Shown here one piece after another: positions 1-63,600 of a DNA stretch of 64,000 nt. The stretch is from Seriola aureovittata (lineage: Eukaryota > Chordata > Actinopteri > Carangiformes > Carangidae): contig NC_079364.1 of assembly GCF_021018895.1 (NCBI RefSeq), forward strand, positions 2,908,401 to 2,972,400. The letters are read 5' to 3'. Under the pieces are notes generated by a model, which was given only the letters and a program-made list of their open reading frames with translations, had not been told where the DNA came from and ran no database searches. Position 1 is the first letter of the stretch. The number at the start of each line of letters is the position of its first letter. Both the position numbers and the translations under genes were made by a program.

Positions 1-685
1 GCTCACAAGTGGAGAGTGCTGCTATTTGTATGCTAATGAAGTGGGAAGCAATAACTTCATTAGCATAAAAAAAAAAAAAAGTCATCCCACACCCATCTTG
101 AGTTCACTCGTCCTTTCTTTTGTGAGATGCTCATTTTGCCAATGTGCTTGGATTTATTCGGCTCACAGTATCGCCGGGAAAATGACAAAGAAGAAAAACA
201 CTTCTAATGGGATCATCCTGTTTTCGCTGCAAACACCAACAGGAGTTTAAATGTAGACAGAAAACGTCAATTACAGAATTTTGTTTTGATGCCGCAGCGG
301 AGGGACGGCGGTGACACCGGTGGCGACGGCGGTGCTGAGAGCGTGATGGGAAATAAATAAAAAAAAAGTAAAAATAAAATAAATAAAATAAAACGTAAGT
401 GGCATGTCAAATGTTTCAGGCTCACCCACGACACAGACGCAGAGTAAACTGTGACTGCTTCGAGGAGCGAGAAAGCCTCTTAAAGACAGAAGCGCTCCCC
501 GGGATCGGGGCAGATGAGGCACAGTGGCGTGCTGTGGCCGGCTTGATGATTTCCAAAGTGACTGCAGCAACTTGCTTCTCACAAATCACAACGAACACGA
601 TCTCTGATTGAGGTTGACATGACTGCTTGTTGGAGGGAAAAATAACCGTAGGTGCTATGAAGAATATTTTCAAGAAACAAAAGTG

Positions 686-734
686 ATGTGTGTGTATGTG
701 TGTGTATATATATATATATATGTATACGTGTATA
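686..734. repeat. TG/TA compound microsatellite
   Basis: Alternating TG then TA dinucleotides, slightly interrupted. Confidence 0.9.
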
Positions 735-990
735 TTCTGCTGGATTTCTGCAGCTCTGCTTTTTTTTTTTTTTTTTTACAGTCTTCAGAGTAACAGGAGA
801 ACTTGTAGAAATGTTGTTTTGATTCAGACAGTATTGCTTTTTTTAATAAAGAAAAAGGTATTGACTAGGTAACACCTTGACACTTGACATTAGTTTTCAA
901 ATGTCAACTTGCTTCACTAGCAAAACAAAAGTGATATCTACAGTGAAGGCATAATCCTGTTCTTTACAATGAATCCTCTCGGCAGTCGCC

Positions 991-1013
991 TTCTTCTTCT
1001 TCTTCTTCTTCTT
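991..1013. repeat. (TTC)n microsatellite
   Basis: About seven and a half TTC units. On the minus strand it reads as a poly-Glu run. Confidence 0.9.
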
Positions 1014-2228
1014 TTTTAACTCCTAAAAAGGGATTAAATCCTGAGCTCTTAGTTGAGTCTACTGTGACCTTGACTTTGAGAGGCTCCAAACAAAGACTGT
1101 GTCACACTGAATTAATAATTTCATAGAGAACAAATGTAAGTCTAACATACCAAAACTCCCATAATGCCCTAAAGTAATTGGGCTTTACTTTCAAAGCTAC
1201 AGTGCCATGAAATATAAAGACTGACATAAATTACTTAGACTGCTGCTTGATTTAGACATGTTATTATTCTGAGCAACCTCTGGAATTGTATTTGCCCAAC
1301 TGTTATATTTGGTAGTAATTATTTCCTGGGCTATTTCTCTCTTGAGAGTGATACTCAGGGCATCAGACTGACAAATAGCCACTTGAAAAGGAGGTAATAA
1401 TCGGCTAACACTTAAATTCATATCGCAGACAGTGCATTATGTGCGCTCTGATGTGCGGTGAGGTGAATATCTTGGCACTGAGTTATATTCCATGATGTCA
1501 CCAAGCTGGGAGTTACAGTGTGAAATGAATTTCAATTTGAAAGTGTTTACACAGAGACAAGGGGGGGGGGCAACAAAACACAGTAGCCTGCTTTATCTTA
1601 TCTGGAGAGTCAGTAGGAAAATTATACTCCACCATTACAGAGGCAAATCCCAAATCCAACGTGCTTTCCATTTTCTCCTCGCAAAACAAACTTATCTCCT
1701 TTTCATCCTAAGACAGCGTAACTGCAGTCTTTAAGCCGGGGTCACTGCCAACCGAACTGACCAGATACGGCACGAGACAAACACTCTTTTTAAACTGCAA
1801 ACACTTGGACGAGTCGGGGCTGTAATAAGTGCAGCTCTTATTAATAAGATTAATAAGGCCTGCACTCTATTTAGCTCTGGCTGTTCCAGGGCACTCGTGT
1901 TTTTGCATGCCGGCGCTTTGACACGGCCCGACTGATACACTTAAAGGGAGCAGAGACACTGTTAATGGTGTTAATTATACCTGAGCTTCCCCTGCTTTGA
2001 AAAGTCAAAATGTCCGCTGTGAAAAAAAAGGCCCATTGGTCATGCTTGTGATAACAGCAAAGGGCAGCGGAAACGTTTTGCATTCAGCGTGCATTTTTAA
2101 TTCAAGGCCACAGTGAATGAAGCTGCCTTGGAAAAAATATTAATGTCCCGACGCTGCAATCAGACGTGATTACCACAGAGGCAAGTATGGCACAGAGTGT
2201 TGCTCTATAATAATCGCAACAATGAAGG

Positions 2229-2266
<38 letters not shown>

Positions 2267-2270
2267 ATAT
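2229..2270. repeat. (AT)n(GT)n microsatellite
   Basis: A run of about 14 AT units passes into GT and then AT again. Confidence 0.93.
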
Positions 2271-3271
2271 ACAGACGGGCGACGAATTAAAAGAAGAACC
2301 TAAATAATAACAGGATGACATTGTCGCCCATCCACGGAGCAGGAGGAGCCACTGAAGGGTTTGATGAGTATGAAGATGATTGCTGTGACCTCCACAGTCG
2401 GCAAGATCTCCTAACACAACCCAACACCTATGAGAGATCTGGGAGCGATGTGTTAAGACAGCGCTCTCCACCACCGCCACCGCCATCATCATCAAAACGT
2501 CGATTGAGAGTCCGGAGACTTGGAGAATCAACGCCGAGGATTCACGAAGCGTCCTCGCTCCGCGGCCCGACGTCGCACTGAGACACTTTACGCGGCTTTT
2601 TCCCTTTAATTTGTCTGTAAGTCGAGACTTTAACTCAGTTCATACGGGACGACAGAGCAAAAGTCCAAACTGACCTACAGGCGAGTCGTCAGGAGAATTA
2701 TCAACCAAGTAATCTGTGTTTACAATAATGTTTGTTATTTTTCTATTTTTCAACCTCAAAATTAACAAAGTGGTAAAAAAATAAAAATATCTAAATGTAA
2801 TTAAAACTTGGACTAATTTTTCTTAGGTCTTAGAAAATGCAGCCTAATGGACTTTTGATTAGAAGAAACGAGGGTTGCATCACTTGGTGATTTATTTACT
2901 CAACTTCCAAAGATCTGCTCGGCAACATGTCTGCGCTTCCAGGAGACAGAAGAAGAAATGAGAATTTAAGTATTTCTAAAGTGTCTAAAGTATTTTCAAG
3001 GTCTATTTATTTCAGGATGAACAACATAAACTCCTCACACTGTATGAATGTTTATCTTTGACATTTCTGCAGAGCACATATTGAGTCTCAGAGTTAGACA
3101 CACTGTTAGTTCAGAGACAGCAGGACCTCATCTGCAGCAGATATATGCTAGACTGAGCGTGTCACTCGCCCCGTTCATTAAATATAAAGAGGTTAGACTT
3201 TTTTACAACACCCGCGCCCTTCCTCTGGATAAACATTAAATCAGACGGAACGGCGCTGAACACCGACTTAC

Positions 3272-53530
<50,259 letters not shown>

Positions 53531-56479
53531 CTGTTGAGAGAACGAGAGAGAGAGAGATTTCACTATTACACATCCGCCACTGACTGAGAGAATTCACTCT
53601 TTATTGGCACCCTTGGGAGGAAGAGGTGTTTTAAACTGGATTAAAAGCACCATCGTTAAAGCTAAAGGGTAGAGCAATAGGGGAGAAAACTAATATCTAC
53701 TCAGCACAGTCTCTGGATGAATAAAAGAGAGGGGGAAAAAAAAAAACGTCTATTCCTTTCAATCAGCCAATTTAGTGAAGGCTCGTTTTACAGAGATAGG
53801 TCTTTTGACCAGAGGTATGCCCCTGCATTTCCATTTAAATATTCATGTACTCCATCCAATTATTAAGGGAAAAAATCTTGGGGGCACATTTGTCAAATCC
53901 TGTTTTTCTCTTTGCAAAGCTGAACTGCAACTGAATGGCACTGCAGAGCGGTCGTGTCATTTATTACGGAGCTTCCAGAGAGGCAAATATTCCTTCACAG
54001 CAGCTTTGCATGAACCATAGCCATAATAAAGATTTTCTTTCTCATTGTAAATGGCGTAGTGTAACCCCAGCAGAGCGATGTACTGAAGGAAATGTGCACA
54101 GAGAGAATCTGGGTACAAAAACAAGAGTTTAAGAGAGCTGGATAACATGACACATTTGGCCTTTGGCTGCTTCTTCTTTAAAAAACTTGATCTCCTTCTT
54201 ACCCCTTAAAATCGACAGGATAAGAGTTATATCCCGTATGTTTCCTTCCATTGGCTGACACAAATCTAAAAAGTGAAAAATCTATTTTTCATTGAATCTA
54301 ACATCCTTGTTTACTGAGTCAAGGACAACAACAACTCCTCTGGGAGCTGTTTGAAATCACGTATATCTCAATGCGGTTAACCTGCTAACTAAAGAGCCTG
54401 GGGGCCCTAAATTTCCCATAAAGCCCATGAATCTGATTACTTTGATGACCCCTTGAGTCTTAATTGTAATAGTTCATAATAACAGTCACGACGGAGCCGA
54501 TGCAGCCTTCTCCTCTGCAGATAGCAGGCAGCCGAAACGTAAAAGGAAAAGGCCAAGTGCCAAAATTTTATCTTAATTTTAGAAGTGGAATCAACTTATG
54601 AAAAGGCGCACAGTTATTTTATTTTTTCTCTGACTGGACAAGGTGTTTATCAGGAGACAAATTGAGGTGAGTGTGTAAAATGGCCCTGCCTCACTCTGTG
54701 ATCCTCACTTGCCCCCATTTTACTTTGGCCATCGCTTTGCAACTTGTAGGAAAAAAAAAAAAAAAAACTGATTTAACGACAAAATTGTACAAAATAAACA
54801 ACCAACGAGTGGCAGGAAGAATAAAGCAATTTCAATCTTCAAAAGGTTATATGAGAATTAATTTAAGAGTAATGTATTGAGGTTAATAATCTGCAAACAC
54901 GCGCTGCAGAGGATGGCGTGAACAAGCTGTAGTAGATTTAAATTCAAGTTGCTAATAGATACACAGTACAGTAAGATGGTTTTGAGAAAAGATTTCACAT
55001 CCATCCTCTACCAGGATCCATAGCTGCAACATGTGTTGAGAATAAACACTTGTAATATAGACTTATGATCCAGACAAACCTGTCTCCTAAATATAATGTT
55101 AATATGCTAATATAAACATTTAACACTGGGGTTCAGGATTCAAATCCTGCATGGTTAAACATGACCATAAAGACGTTAATCCTGCTTTAGTTGCCACAGG
55201 CGGATATTACACAGAAATGATTGCAAATGAAATATGTTGTCAGCGAAGGTTTTGTTTAAATGTTCCATATAATCATTTTGCAGCATGGCAGACATTTCGA
55301 TAAAAAACAAACAAACAATATTTTGGCAGGAAAACTGGTCGTATATACACAGAATTTTAGGAAATGGGGTTTAAGAGGTAAACCCAGTTGAAGTTTAAGA
55401 TCTGGAACTAAGGATAAATAAAATACCACAACCCCAACACACACCAACACAGCTTGTTAAAACAGATCTTTATGTTTTTTTTTTTTTTTTTTTTTACTCC
55501 ACAACAAAATTCAAAAGATCAAAAGGATCCTCTCAGCTTACTTCCTTATGTAATCAGAAACTCCAAATGACAACAACAGCTTCGAGCAAAGCATACGCAT
55601 TTGATATAGTTGAATAATTCCTTGCTAAACACTTGCTGATAGTCACAAATATCTCTCACTTAGCTCCCACTTCTACATGAATGTGTGCGTTTAAAGAAAA
55701 GAACGTGGTGGACCGCTCCTCACATGCTCAGTTCCAAAGGGGAGAAATCAGAAAGCACAAACGCTAAGTGCGGGCCACATTTTTTTCTGAATCCATGGCT
55801 CCGGTTCAACCCGAGCCGTCTTCCAAAAAGCCCTGCACAGCCCATGTCATAGATCCCAGCAACAGATCATACACAATAACACATAAATCACTAATAGAAA
55901 AAGCAACACCTGGGAAATAAATAAATAACATGGCATACTGAATCCCACACATGACTTGCCACCATATGGCATTGGCGGGAAATTTATTGCAGGTTCATGC
56001 ACCAGGGAAAGACGGGGTGAGAGATTCCTCCCTGTCTGCCATATTATTCATTACCCAATGGAATAGGCCCTTGGGTATCTGTGGAATGAATAAGATGCAT
56101 AATTTGAAGCCCACTGACACAGAAATCATCTATAGCACAAGGTTTTTTAGATAAAGTCGGGATTTCTTTTCAACCCAATCCACTACAAACTGCTCATTAC
56201 AACCAAACAAATGGTAACAGCTGCATGATTGTACCATGACTCCCTTAAGAGTCCAGTGTTCTAGCAGCCTCCTCCCAAACAAAGATCCCCCTTTTTCAAG
56301 GCAGGGAAGTGTGATAATGACGACCAGAATGTCTGACAAAACGGCTCATGATCAGAAAGGGCACCACCAGGCACACGGCCGCCGTGATGAGATAATGAAA
56401 TCTTTCATTTCAAGACATCTGCAGTTTGAAATCAATCCCCGGCTGTCTTCACGAAAACTCATCAAACTCCCAAGACCGA

Positions 56480-56520
56480 GGAGGAGGAGGAGGAGGAGCA
56501 GGATGAGGAGGAGGAGGCAA
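56480..56520. repeat. (GAG)n-like purine tract
   Basis: Imperfect GAG/AGG triplet repeat, all purine on the plus strand apart from isolated C/T. Confidence 0.8.
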
Positions 56521-57027
56521 CGTTTATTGAATCAGATTATTGCGGACAAATATTTCCTCACCCTGGGAGTCACAGCGGGTCTCTCGAGTTATATGAGGCC
56601 GACCCTGCAGTGTGAAATAGACCCACTGAGGCTAAAGGAAATGCCACTGACCACTACAGTTAACATCCAAGCTGTGGCTCAATAAAGGAAGCCAAGGCCG
56701 TGGCGTCTCAGTTCCAGGAGCTCATGGTCCATTGTTGACAAGTGCAGGCTTATAAATCCTATCACACATCGTAGCCACAATAAGACATGAATGCAGCTTT
56801 TCTTCACAAATGTACAGCTACTCACACGTCTGCCTGTAGCCTTCTACAGTCTACGTCAACCACATCTCTGATAGTGTAAGGCTTTTATATATCAGAGAAT
56901 CTACGACGTGACTCATGACAGACTGTAGGTCGGACTTTGATGAAACCGTCATGTGTGGTTTTGAGGTTTTGTACGGTGGCCCAGGTGGGACAACACAAAT
57001 ACAAATGTATACAAATGTACAAATATA

Positions 57028-57551
57028 TGCGTGTTGTGGCCTTTGCATTGGTGTTGTGGATTTTGTATTTGTGTTGTGGCTTTTGTATTTGTGTTGTGGC
57101 TTTTGTATGTGTGTTGTGGCTTTTGTATGTGTGTTGTGGCTTTTGTATTTGTGTTGTAGATTTTGTATTTGCGTTGTAGCTTTTGTATGTGTTACGGCGA
57201 TTGTATGTGTGTTACGGTGGTTGTATGTGTGTTGTGGCTTTTGTATTTGTGTTGTGGCTTTTGTATGTGTGTTGTAGCTTTTGTATGTGTGTTGTAGCTT
57301 TTGTATGCGTGTTGTAGCTTTTGTGTTTGTGTTGTAGCTTTTGTATGTGTTACGGCGATTGTATGTGTGTTACGGTGGTTGTATGCGTGTTGTGGCTTTT
57401 GTATGTGTGTTGTAGCTTTTGTATGCGTGTTGTAGCTTTTGTATGCGTGTTGTAGCTTTTGTGTTTGTGTTGTAGCCTTTGTATGTGTGTTGTGGATTTT
57501 GCATTCATTTTGCGGCTTGTGCGCTCGTGTTTTGGATTTTGTATTTGTGTT
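57028..57551. repeat. GT-rich minisatellite, about 20-bp unit, with higher-order structure
   Basis: About 26 tandem copies of a unit like ttttgtatgtgtgttgtggc. Variants carry TAGC, GGAT or TACGG. A pair of TACGG-type units (gttacggcga and gttacggtgg) occurs twice, exactly 158 bp apart (57193 and 57351), so an eight-unit block was duplicated. It generates spurious Cys/Val-rich readings. Confidence 0.95.
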
Positions 57552-60522
57552 AACCCGTCTGGGCCACAGTTTGCGTGCGTCACAGACAACCACCGTTTTT
57601 CATTACATTAACTAAAATACATTTCTCAAATATGCGACGGGGCCCACAATATCACAATAACAACCCTTCAGCGAATATTAACAGCATTGAAGCTGAAGGT
57701 AAGTCAGGAGAGCAGAAGGCGACACATAATAAACAGTGTGATTTTCATGAACATGCTCAAAGGGAGTATTAGTCCTCCATTCTCAGTATCCACTGCATCC
57801 AGACTCTGGAGTAATAGTAATACCTTTCCGCACACATTTATTTCAACACTCAAGGAATGATTGTCTGATGTACCCTGTTGTAAACTTGCTGTGCCGCTAC
57901 ACCGACACCGATTTTTTCATCTTCATTTATTTATTTATTTATTCTCCATCTCTTTTGTGTGCTGTTATACTTTTTATTTGCTGTTGGGAAAGGTATACTG
58001 GGGATTCATTCTCCGGCTTGTGTTGTTTGTTCTGTTGATACTAAAAAAAAATAAATAAAAAATGACTGAGTTGATAGCAATCACAAAAATAGGGCTCCTC
58101 ATATGTAGAGACCAGTAAAACTTCACAGAAGGACACTGAGGATATCATCCAGTATCTAGTGCTTAGCATTTAGCTGCAGTGAAATAATCAGAGGAGCTCA
58201 GTGTGTTAGCAGGTTGAGTAACCTAATGTCTCCCCCCTCCCCTGCATGAACTCTCACTGCTATTTTTGGAAAATTTGCAGGAGACAGTTGGCAGTTCAGA
58301 CAAGGACAAATTAAAGGATTCCCCTGGGCTCAGTGTCTTTGGAGGCCCCTCCACTACCAGACCTGTTATTTTAACACCCACCCACAGCCGAATCTAAGCT
58401 CTATCAATCATGCTTTCCACGTCAGCTATACACATAGTCCAATGACCATAACAAATATGCAGCCAAGAATCTGCCATTTTTAAATAACTGTCGTTCCTCT
58501 TGGAAATGAAACGAGTTCCTTTCCAACCTGAGTAAAATGCCACCTCTCTCTGCCTCTCTCTTTGTGCTTTAAGGTCGTATCACTGAAACATGTATTATCC
58601 AAAATGTCAACAAACAGTTTTAACCAAAATCAAATCATTGTCCAGCTAGGACCTTCCTTTAAATGTCCATTATTTATTTTGCAACAACATCCTCATTACC
58701 CCGTTACTATTTACTGCTCAATATCTTTTTATAGCTTCATCAGCAGCAATTTATGTAACCTTACTTAAAAAATCTCATGAGATATGATGTTTAATGAGTT
58801 ATTTAGTCCAAATAAATAAGTGCTGCTTGACAGGATCGATTCAGGGCAAAAATGTCTCATAAACAAACTCTGTTTCACTTGAAGTTTACTCCCAAAGTGC
58901 TGTTGGCATGTCTTGCAGCCTATTTCTACCCCTGGTCTGCCGTCCCCTGCATCCTGGTTTGTCAACTTATTTATCAGATTCACCACATACAGAACACAGA
59001 GACAGGAAACATTATCAGCCATCAGTTATTACAGCAATCTTGTGATAATAAGCTGGGCTTATTTTGCAGAAGTCTTATTTGTCCACAGGCACAATGATAA
59101 TTATCAGATGTACTGACATCAATGCAATTCAACTCTTCTAATACAAATTGTAAATTATTTTCTGCAATGTGTTTGTGGATGAGGTGAGATTGAAAGAAAT
59201 ACGAGTTTGAATGTGGAAAACAGAAGCTGCAGCAACATGCAGTCTCATTTCTTTCACGTTTCTTTCACAGTATCAACTGAAAACAAAAAGTCAGCTAACT
59301 ATGGTTAGGGGCTAAATTTGAACTAATTTGTTATTTGTAGGTTTTTTGTGACGCTGAACGTGGTTTCGTGTCGGGAGCAGGTGGAGGTGAATGTCGCGTG
59401 ACAAGCTTCAGCCATCATTGTGTTTACAAGACAAGATGTTATAACACGCAGGGCAGTCGAGTCGCTTTCAGAAAGGGACAAGACGGGCCGAGGCTAGCTG
59501 GTTAGCATGCTAACTTCAGTAGAAGGAGACACATAGAGACAAGAGTGGCTGGCTTTGCTGTCCACCTCTGGAGACAGCTGTTGTTGAGTAAAGGGATGAA
59601 GTAATGCTGGCTATGTAGCAGTAGCAAAACTTGCAAATAGCTCCGTATGAAGTGACCGTGTGATGAAAGTGGATGTGAAAGGTTGCGTCATTGTTCATAA
59701 GAGGGTCCATTTACCATTAATTCCAAGTGTTGGACTAGAAAATGAAAATTCCATCCAATCGGTGAGTGACGTGCCAGTGTTACACACACACACACTCACA
59801 CACCATGCCGTGTCCATGACTGTTGGATCGGAGTTAAATATTTGATATTAATATATATAAATAAATAAGAAAACATCCACAGAAACCAACAGCTGCTGAG
59901 CACAAAAGGAGTTTATTTGCCGTCACGCAGATCAAGGGCAGACAGCAGTTTATGTGGTACCTCCAATTTCAGGATGGATTAATTATGCCATTATAAGGGG
60001 GCAAATAAATAGCTGTAATAAGGGGGATTGCCCAAGGCCTGTCAGTGAATTAATATATTCCTCTAGCAGAGCATGACCACCATCCAACATCTGCAACAAT
60101 AGTCAGTCATGTTTACCAACTGCTGTATAAACATCGCAGACAGCATGGATTATTAATTGCAGGCATGTCAGGAGATGTGTGACACTAAATCTTCTTTAAT
60201 TGTGTGGTGGGGGGGACGTGATGAAACTATTGGTGATGAGGAAGCCAAACAATGCACCGACCTTGAATGCCACAATATTTCAGGAAATCTATGGCTGCAC
60301 ACTCAAAACCCAAACAGCACAAACTGAAATGTTTACATTGATGGAGAGTTCACTGTCATTTTATCTAAATGTGTTATTTTTTTTAGTGTGTAGCTGGTAA
60401 ACCTCTGAAACATGTGTCTTTGCAAAACTGATGGGTAGAAACTTTTCAGTTTAAACCAATGTTTTTTGTTTTAGCTGCAATGCCAGTGTTGAAGGCAAAT
60501 ATTCAGTGATTATTCTTTTTGT

Positions 60523-61017
60523 TTAAAGGTCCAATATTTTACACTTTTTCTGTGCTGTATTTGAAGTTTTGATCCGCAGGAACATTTGTGGTTTTAAGAA
60601 CCAAAAACCATCTCAGTGTAGTTTTACATCTCCTCTCTCAGGCTTCTCTCTGGAGCTCCAGTAACAAAGGTTCTGATTGGCTGACTGTTTTCTGAGTGAT
60701 CCAATAAAAATAAAGCATATTTTAGTCCAGTAAAAAAAAAAAAAAAAAAAAAAAACTCAGAGAAACCAAATCCTGCAAGACTGGACGGTGTCTGTGGGTG
60801 GGCCACGCCCGGAGAATGGCTGAGTGTTTTGTTGTGACATCACAAAGTTACAGGAAGTCCTGACGGCTGGTTTTAAGGCTCAGTTTCTGAATACAGGCTG
60901 TGTGCATTTCTCTGTGGACTGAGGCTTTGATACTTTCACAGTATTAATATAGAAGCTAGAGCTGATCTATAATCACACTACACATGGACACAGACCTTTA
61001 CACTGGAGGAGCTTTAA
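60523..61017 (-). mobile_element. TTAA-flanked MITE, copy B, inverted relative to copy A
   Basis: It begins TTAAAGGTCC and ends GGAGCTTTAA, the mirror image of copy A at 47922-48413, with similar length (about 495 bp). An A run of about 24 (60732-60755) has expanded inside it at the position matching a T/A-rich point of copy A. Confidence 0.7.
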
Positions 61018-63223
61018 TCTTGTATGAATGAAGCCTACATCATAGATACAATCAACCTTTTTGTAGTGCACAGCAGCTCAGGAGCCATAACTGGCTCATT
61101 GCTGATATTTGGTTACCTAAGGAGACTGCTGGTTTGTTGCTTTTCATGTGTTACCAACTCCATTCTTTGCATTGATTTTAGGTAATTCTGTGTCCTTGAC
61201 GAGCACAGTGACACTCTGGGAAATAATCTTGAGTATTATTGCAGCACTGTAGCATGTACACAATGTCACAGACACTGCAATTGTTGAGCTTCTTTTTCAG
61301 TCCTACTACTAAAAGGTTCTGAAAAATGTTTTTGTTCACTGAACAAATGATTCTACAAAAGATTAAGTAAAAAAAAAAAGTTAATAGAAAAACGGTATTC
61401 TATAACCTGATGAAGCTGAGCAGCAAAAAATAATAAAGAGTTCCCAATGAGATACATTAAAATGTCAATCTGATCATATAACTCTAAATAATGATTTGAA
61501 AACAAGTACCACCCAGCAAAGAGAGCCTGGATGCATCTGTATTTATCATTTAGACAGATGAAATTAAAGTAGTGTAAACCAATTTTACACATGAGCAATA
61601 AATGCAAATATTCTGCATCTTTCACTCTTTCTTGAATCACAGGGTGGGAATAGAGAGCATTCAGAGAAGAGTTGTGTGTTTGTGTGGAGAGGACTCTGAC
61701 CTCTGGTTAATCATGTAAACTGTCCACCAAATATAATAACTTGATATAAAATTACAGCGGTAGTGATGTGTGATATGGAAATGACGTAAGATCCCTCCAG
61801 TTTCTCATGCTTGAAAAGTGAGCCCTTCTAATTTGTTCATCACTTAAGTTACGTAATTTTCCACCAAGGGAGGTTTAAGTCATAGAAATAGAAATACTTA
61901 GCATATTAGATGAATAATTCAATGATTACTCGCAGGCATTTTTCATGCATAAGTAGATGCCAATTGCTTTCCCTCGACATTTAACACTATCATTCTCTAC
62001 GTGTGCTCGAAACAATGCTGTTTTCTAGACAGATAGGCACTTTATAGCGAAAGGAGACGCAGCTGTCAAAACTAAACACAATTGAGACAAGATACACAAC
62101 AGAAATGTGAAAATATAATAAAGAAACTTCAGCTATTAAAAGATACCTGGGAAAAGAAAAAAAAAAAATCCATTAACCGATAATGTAATACTGACCTGAA
62201 GCACACTCATAATTGGAAAACCACAGGATTTGTGTTTGACGTATATAAATAATAATTTCCTCCCTTTGTCTCTTGCTCAGTTTTACCTTCAGCCATACGT
62301 AAAGAGGAAAGTAATACCTCAGTGTATTCCTCTATTTTCTGCTTGGGTTGAGCTCATCAGACAATCCACCTTGCTCTCTCCGTTGTCATGTGCAATCCAA
62401 ATCATTTTCACTGTGACATGAAACCCTCTCAGTCAAACTACGAGTCTGCCTGGAAGGAGCTGCATTTGATTTAAACTTAACCAGGTCACGCCCACTTTTT
62501 TCCTGGCTAATTACATATTCACTTACCCCCCCCCCCCAAAAAGAAAAAATACATTTGGTATCACAGAGATGCTGATCTTCGGTTTCTGTCTCTTCTTCAG
62601 CTTGATGTATGATGTTAATGTGACTCACTCTGTCTTCCTATGGCAGAACCTCTCGTCTAGGGGCCTATATCACACAAATTACGAGTTTAAAAGCATCCCA
62701 GGAACCTCTGATGGTTGCCAGCTTCCATTAAATCTGGGATTTGAGTGTATTTAATGCAATTATACCCATCCTTGCTTTTCAAAGCAGTGCAACACCGTGT
62801 TTCCAGCCTCAGTAATTGTTGTGCTATAATCAAGCTGGATTGAGCTTGGACTTTTTTGTTTACTCTGAAAGGCGCACTCCACCAGACATCAATGCTTTAC
62901 TGCTATTGCGAGCGATAAAACGATCCCTTTTGTGTGGGAGAGCTTCACCTTTTCCCTCAGAGACATTTTATGACAACGTCTAACCCAGCTTTGTTTCCAG
63001 TGTTGTCGGAGAACGCTACAAGAAACAAGTTGTTTTACACCAGAGGCAACATCCTCAGGACATCAACACTGCAACTTCAATATCAAATTTTCCTATCTCC
63101 ATTTGTTCGGAGCAGCAGTGTGAGAAAGTGCGCCGTCACTAAAGTGCCCGACATGAGAAACTGACAAAATTTAACACAAAAGTCCAAAAAACCTAAAACA
63201 AAAACATGAAGCCCTCAACATTA

Positions 63224-63600
63224 CATTAGATTAGATTAGATTAACTTTATTAATCCCACAACTGGGAAATTCATTTACAACAGCAGAAAAATTAACATCT
63301 ATAGAATAAACATCTATGGAAATATACAACAAAAATATACCAAATATCCACTAATAAATACAATATACACAATACACACGATATGTACATGAAAAAGTGC
63401 AAGTTTGCACATGGTCAGGAGGAGCAGGAGTTGTGGAGTCTGACAGCTGCTGGAATGAAGGACCTGCAGAACCTCTCCTTCTTACAGCGAGGATGTAAAA
63501 GTCTGCTGCTGAAGAAGCTGCTCAGAGACCCTACAGTGTCATGCAGAGGGTGAGAGGTATTGTTCATGATGGATGTCAGCTTAGCTAACACATCACATGT
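63224..63600 (-). mobile_element. Non-LTR retrotransposon 3' end
   Basis: On the minus strand the element ends gggattaataaagttaatc followed by repeated TAATC units, a LINE-type tail. Upstream phrases (acagctgctggaatgaagga, cttacagcgaggatgtaaaa, gtgtcatgcagagggtgaga on the plus strand) are those of a very common fish LINE 3' region. It appears 5'-truncated near 63600, as usual for LINE insertions. Confidence 0.6.

Larger units (their letters stand above)
1..3271 (-). other. Intron 9 or 3' region of luzp2, no recognised exon
   Basis: The donor after exon 9 is strong, so at least one more exon follows. I checked minus-strand frames here for the acidic, Pro/Ser-rich LUZP2 C-terminus and found nothing convincing. 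The stretch holds dinucleotide repeats (686-734, 2229-2270), a TTC repeat (991-1013), a G10 run near 1561 and otherwise unremarkable unique-looking sequence. The plus-strand reading at 2315-2581 is Pro-rich but unrecognised. Confidence 0.6.

Noticed and set aside
958..1115. Minus-strand reading ending VKK, poly-Glu, GDCREDSL and stop as a candidate luzp2 C-terminus
   Set aside because: Similarity to the recalled end is a few residues only, the poly-Glu is a TTC microsatellite, and no convincing acceptor in phase 0 precedes it.
2315..2581. 88-codon plus-strand reading with acidic, poly-Pro and Arg-rich parts, preceded by an AG
   Set aside because: Looks protein-like, but no family was recognised, the Pro run comes from a CCACCG repeat, and no partner exon with matching phase was found on the plus strand.
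56236..56685. 149-codon plus-strand open reading with an Arg-rich block
   Set aside because: The Arg-rich part is translation of the GAG/AGG repeat; the rest is unrecognised intronic DNA.
56915..57593. Cys/Val-rich (plus) and Thr/His/Lys-rich (minus) repetitive open readings
   Set aside because: Both are products of the 20-bp minisatellite; neither has codon or domain evidence.
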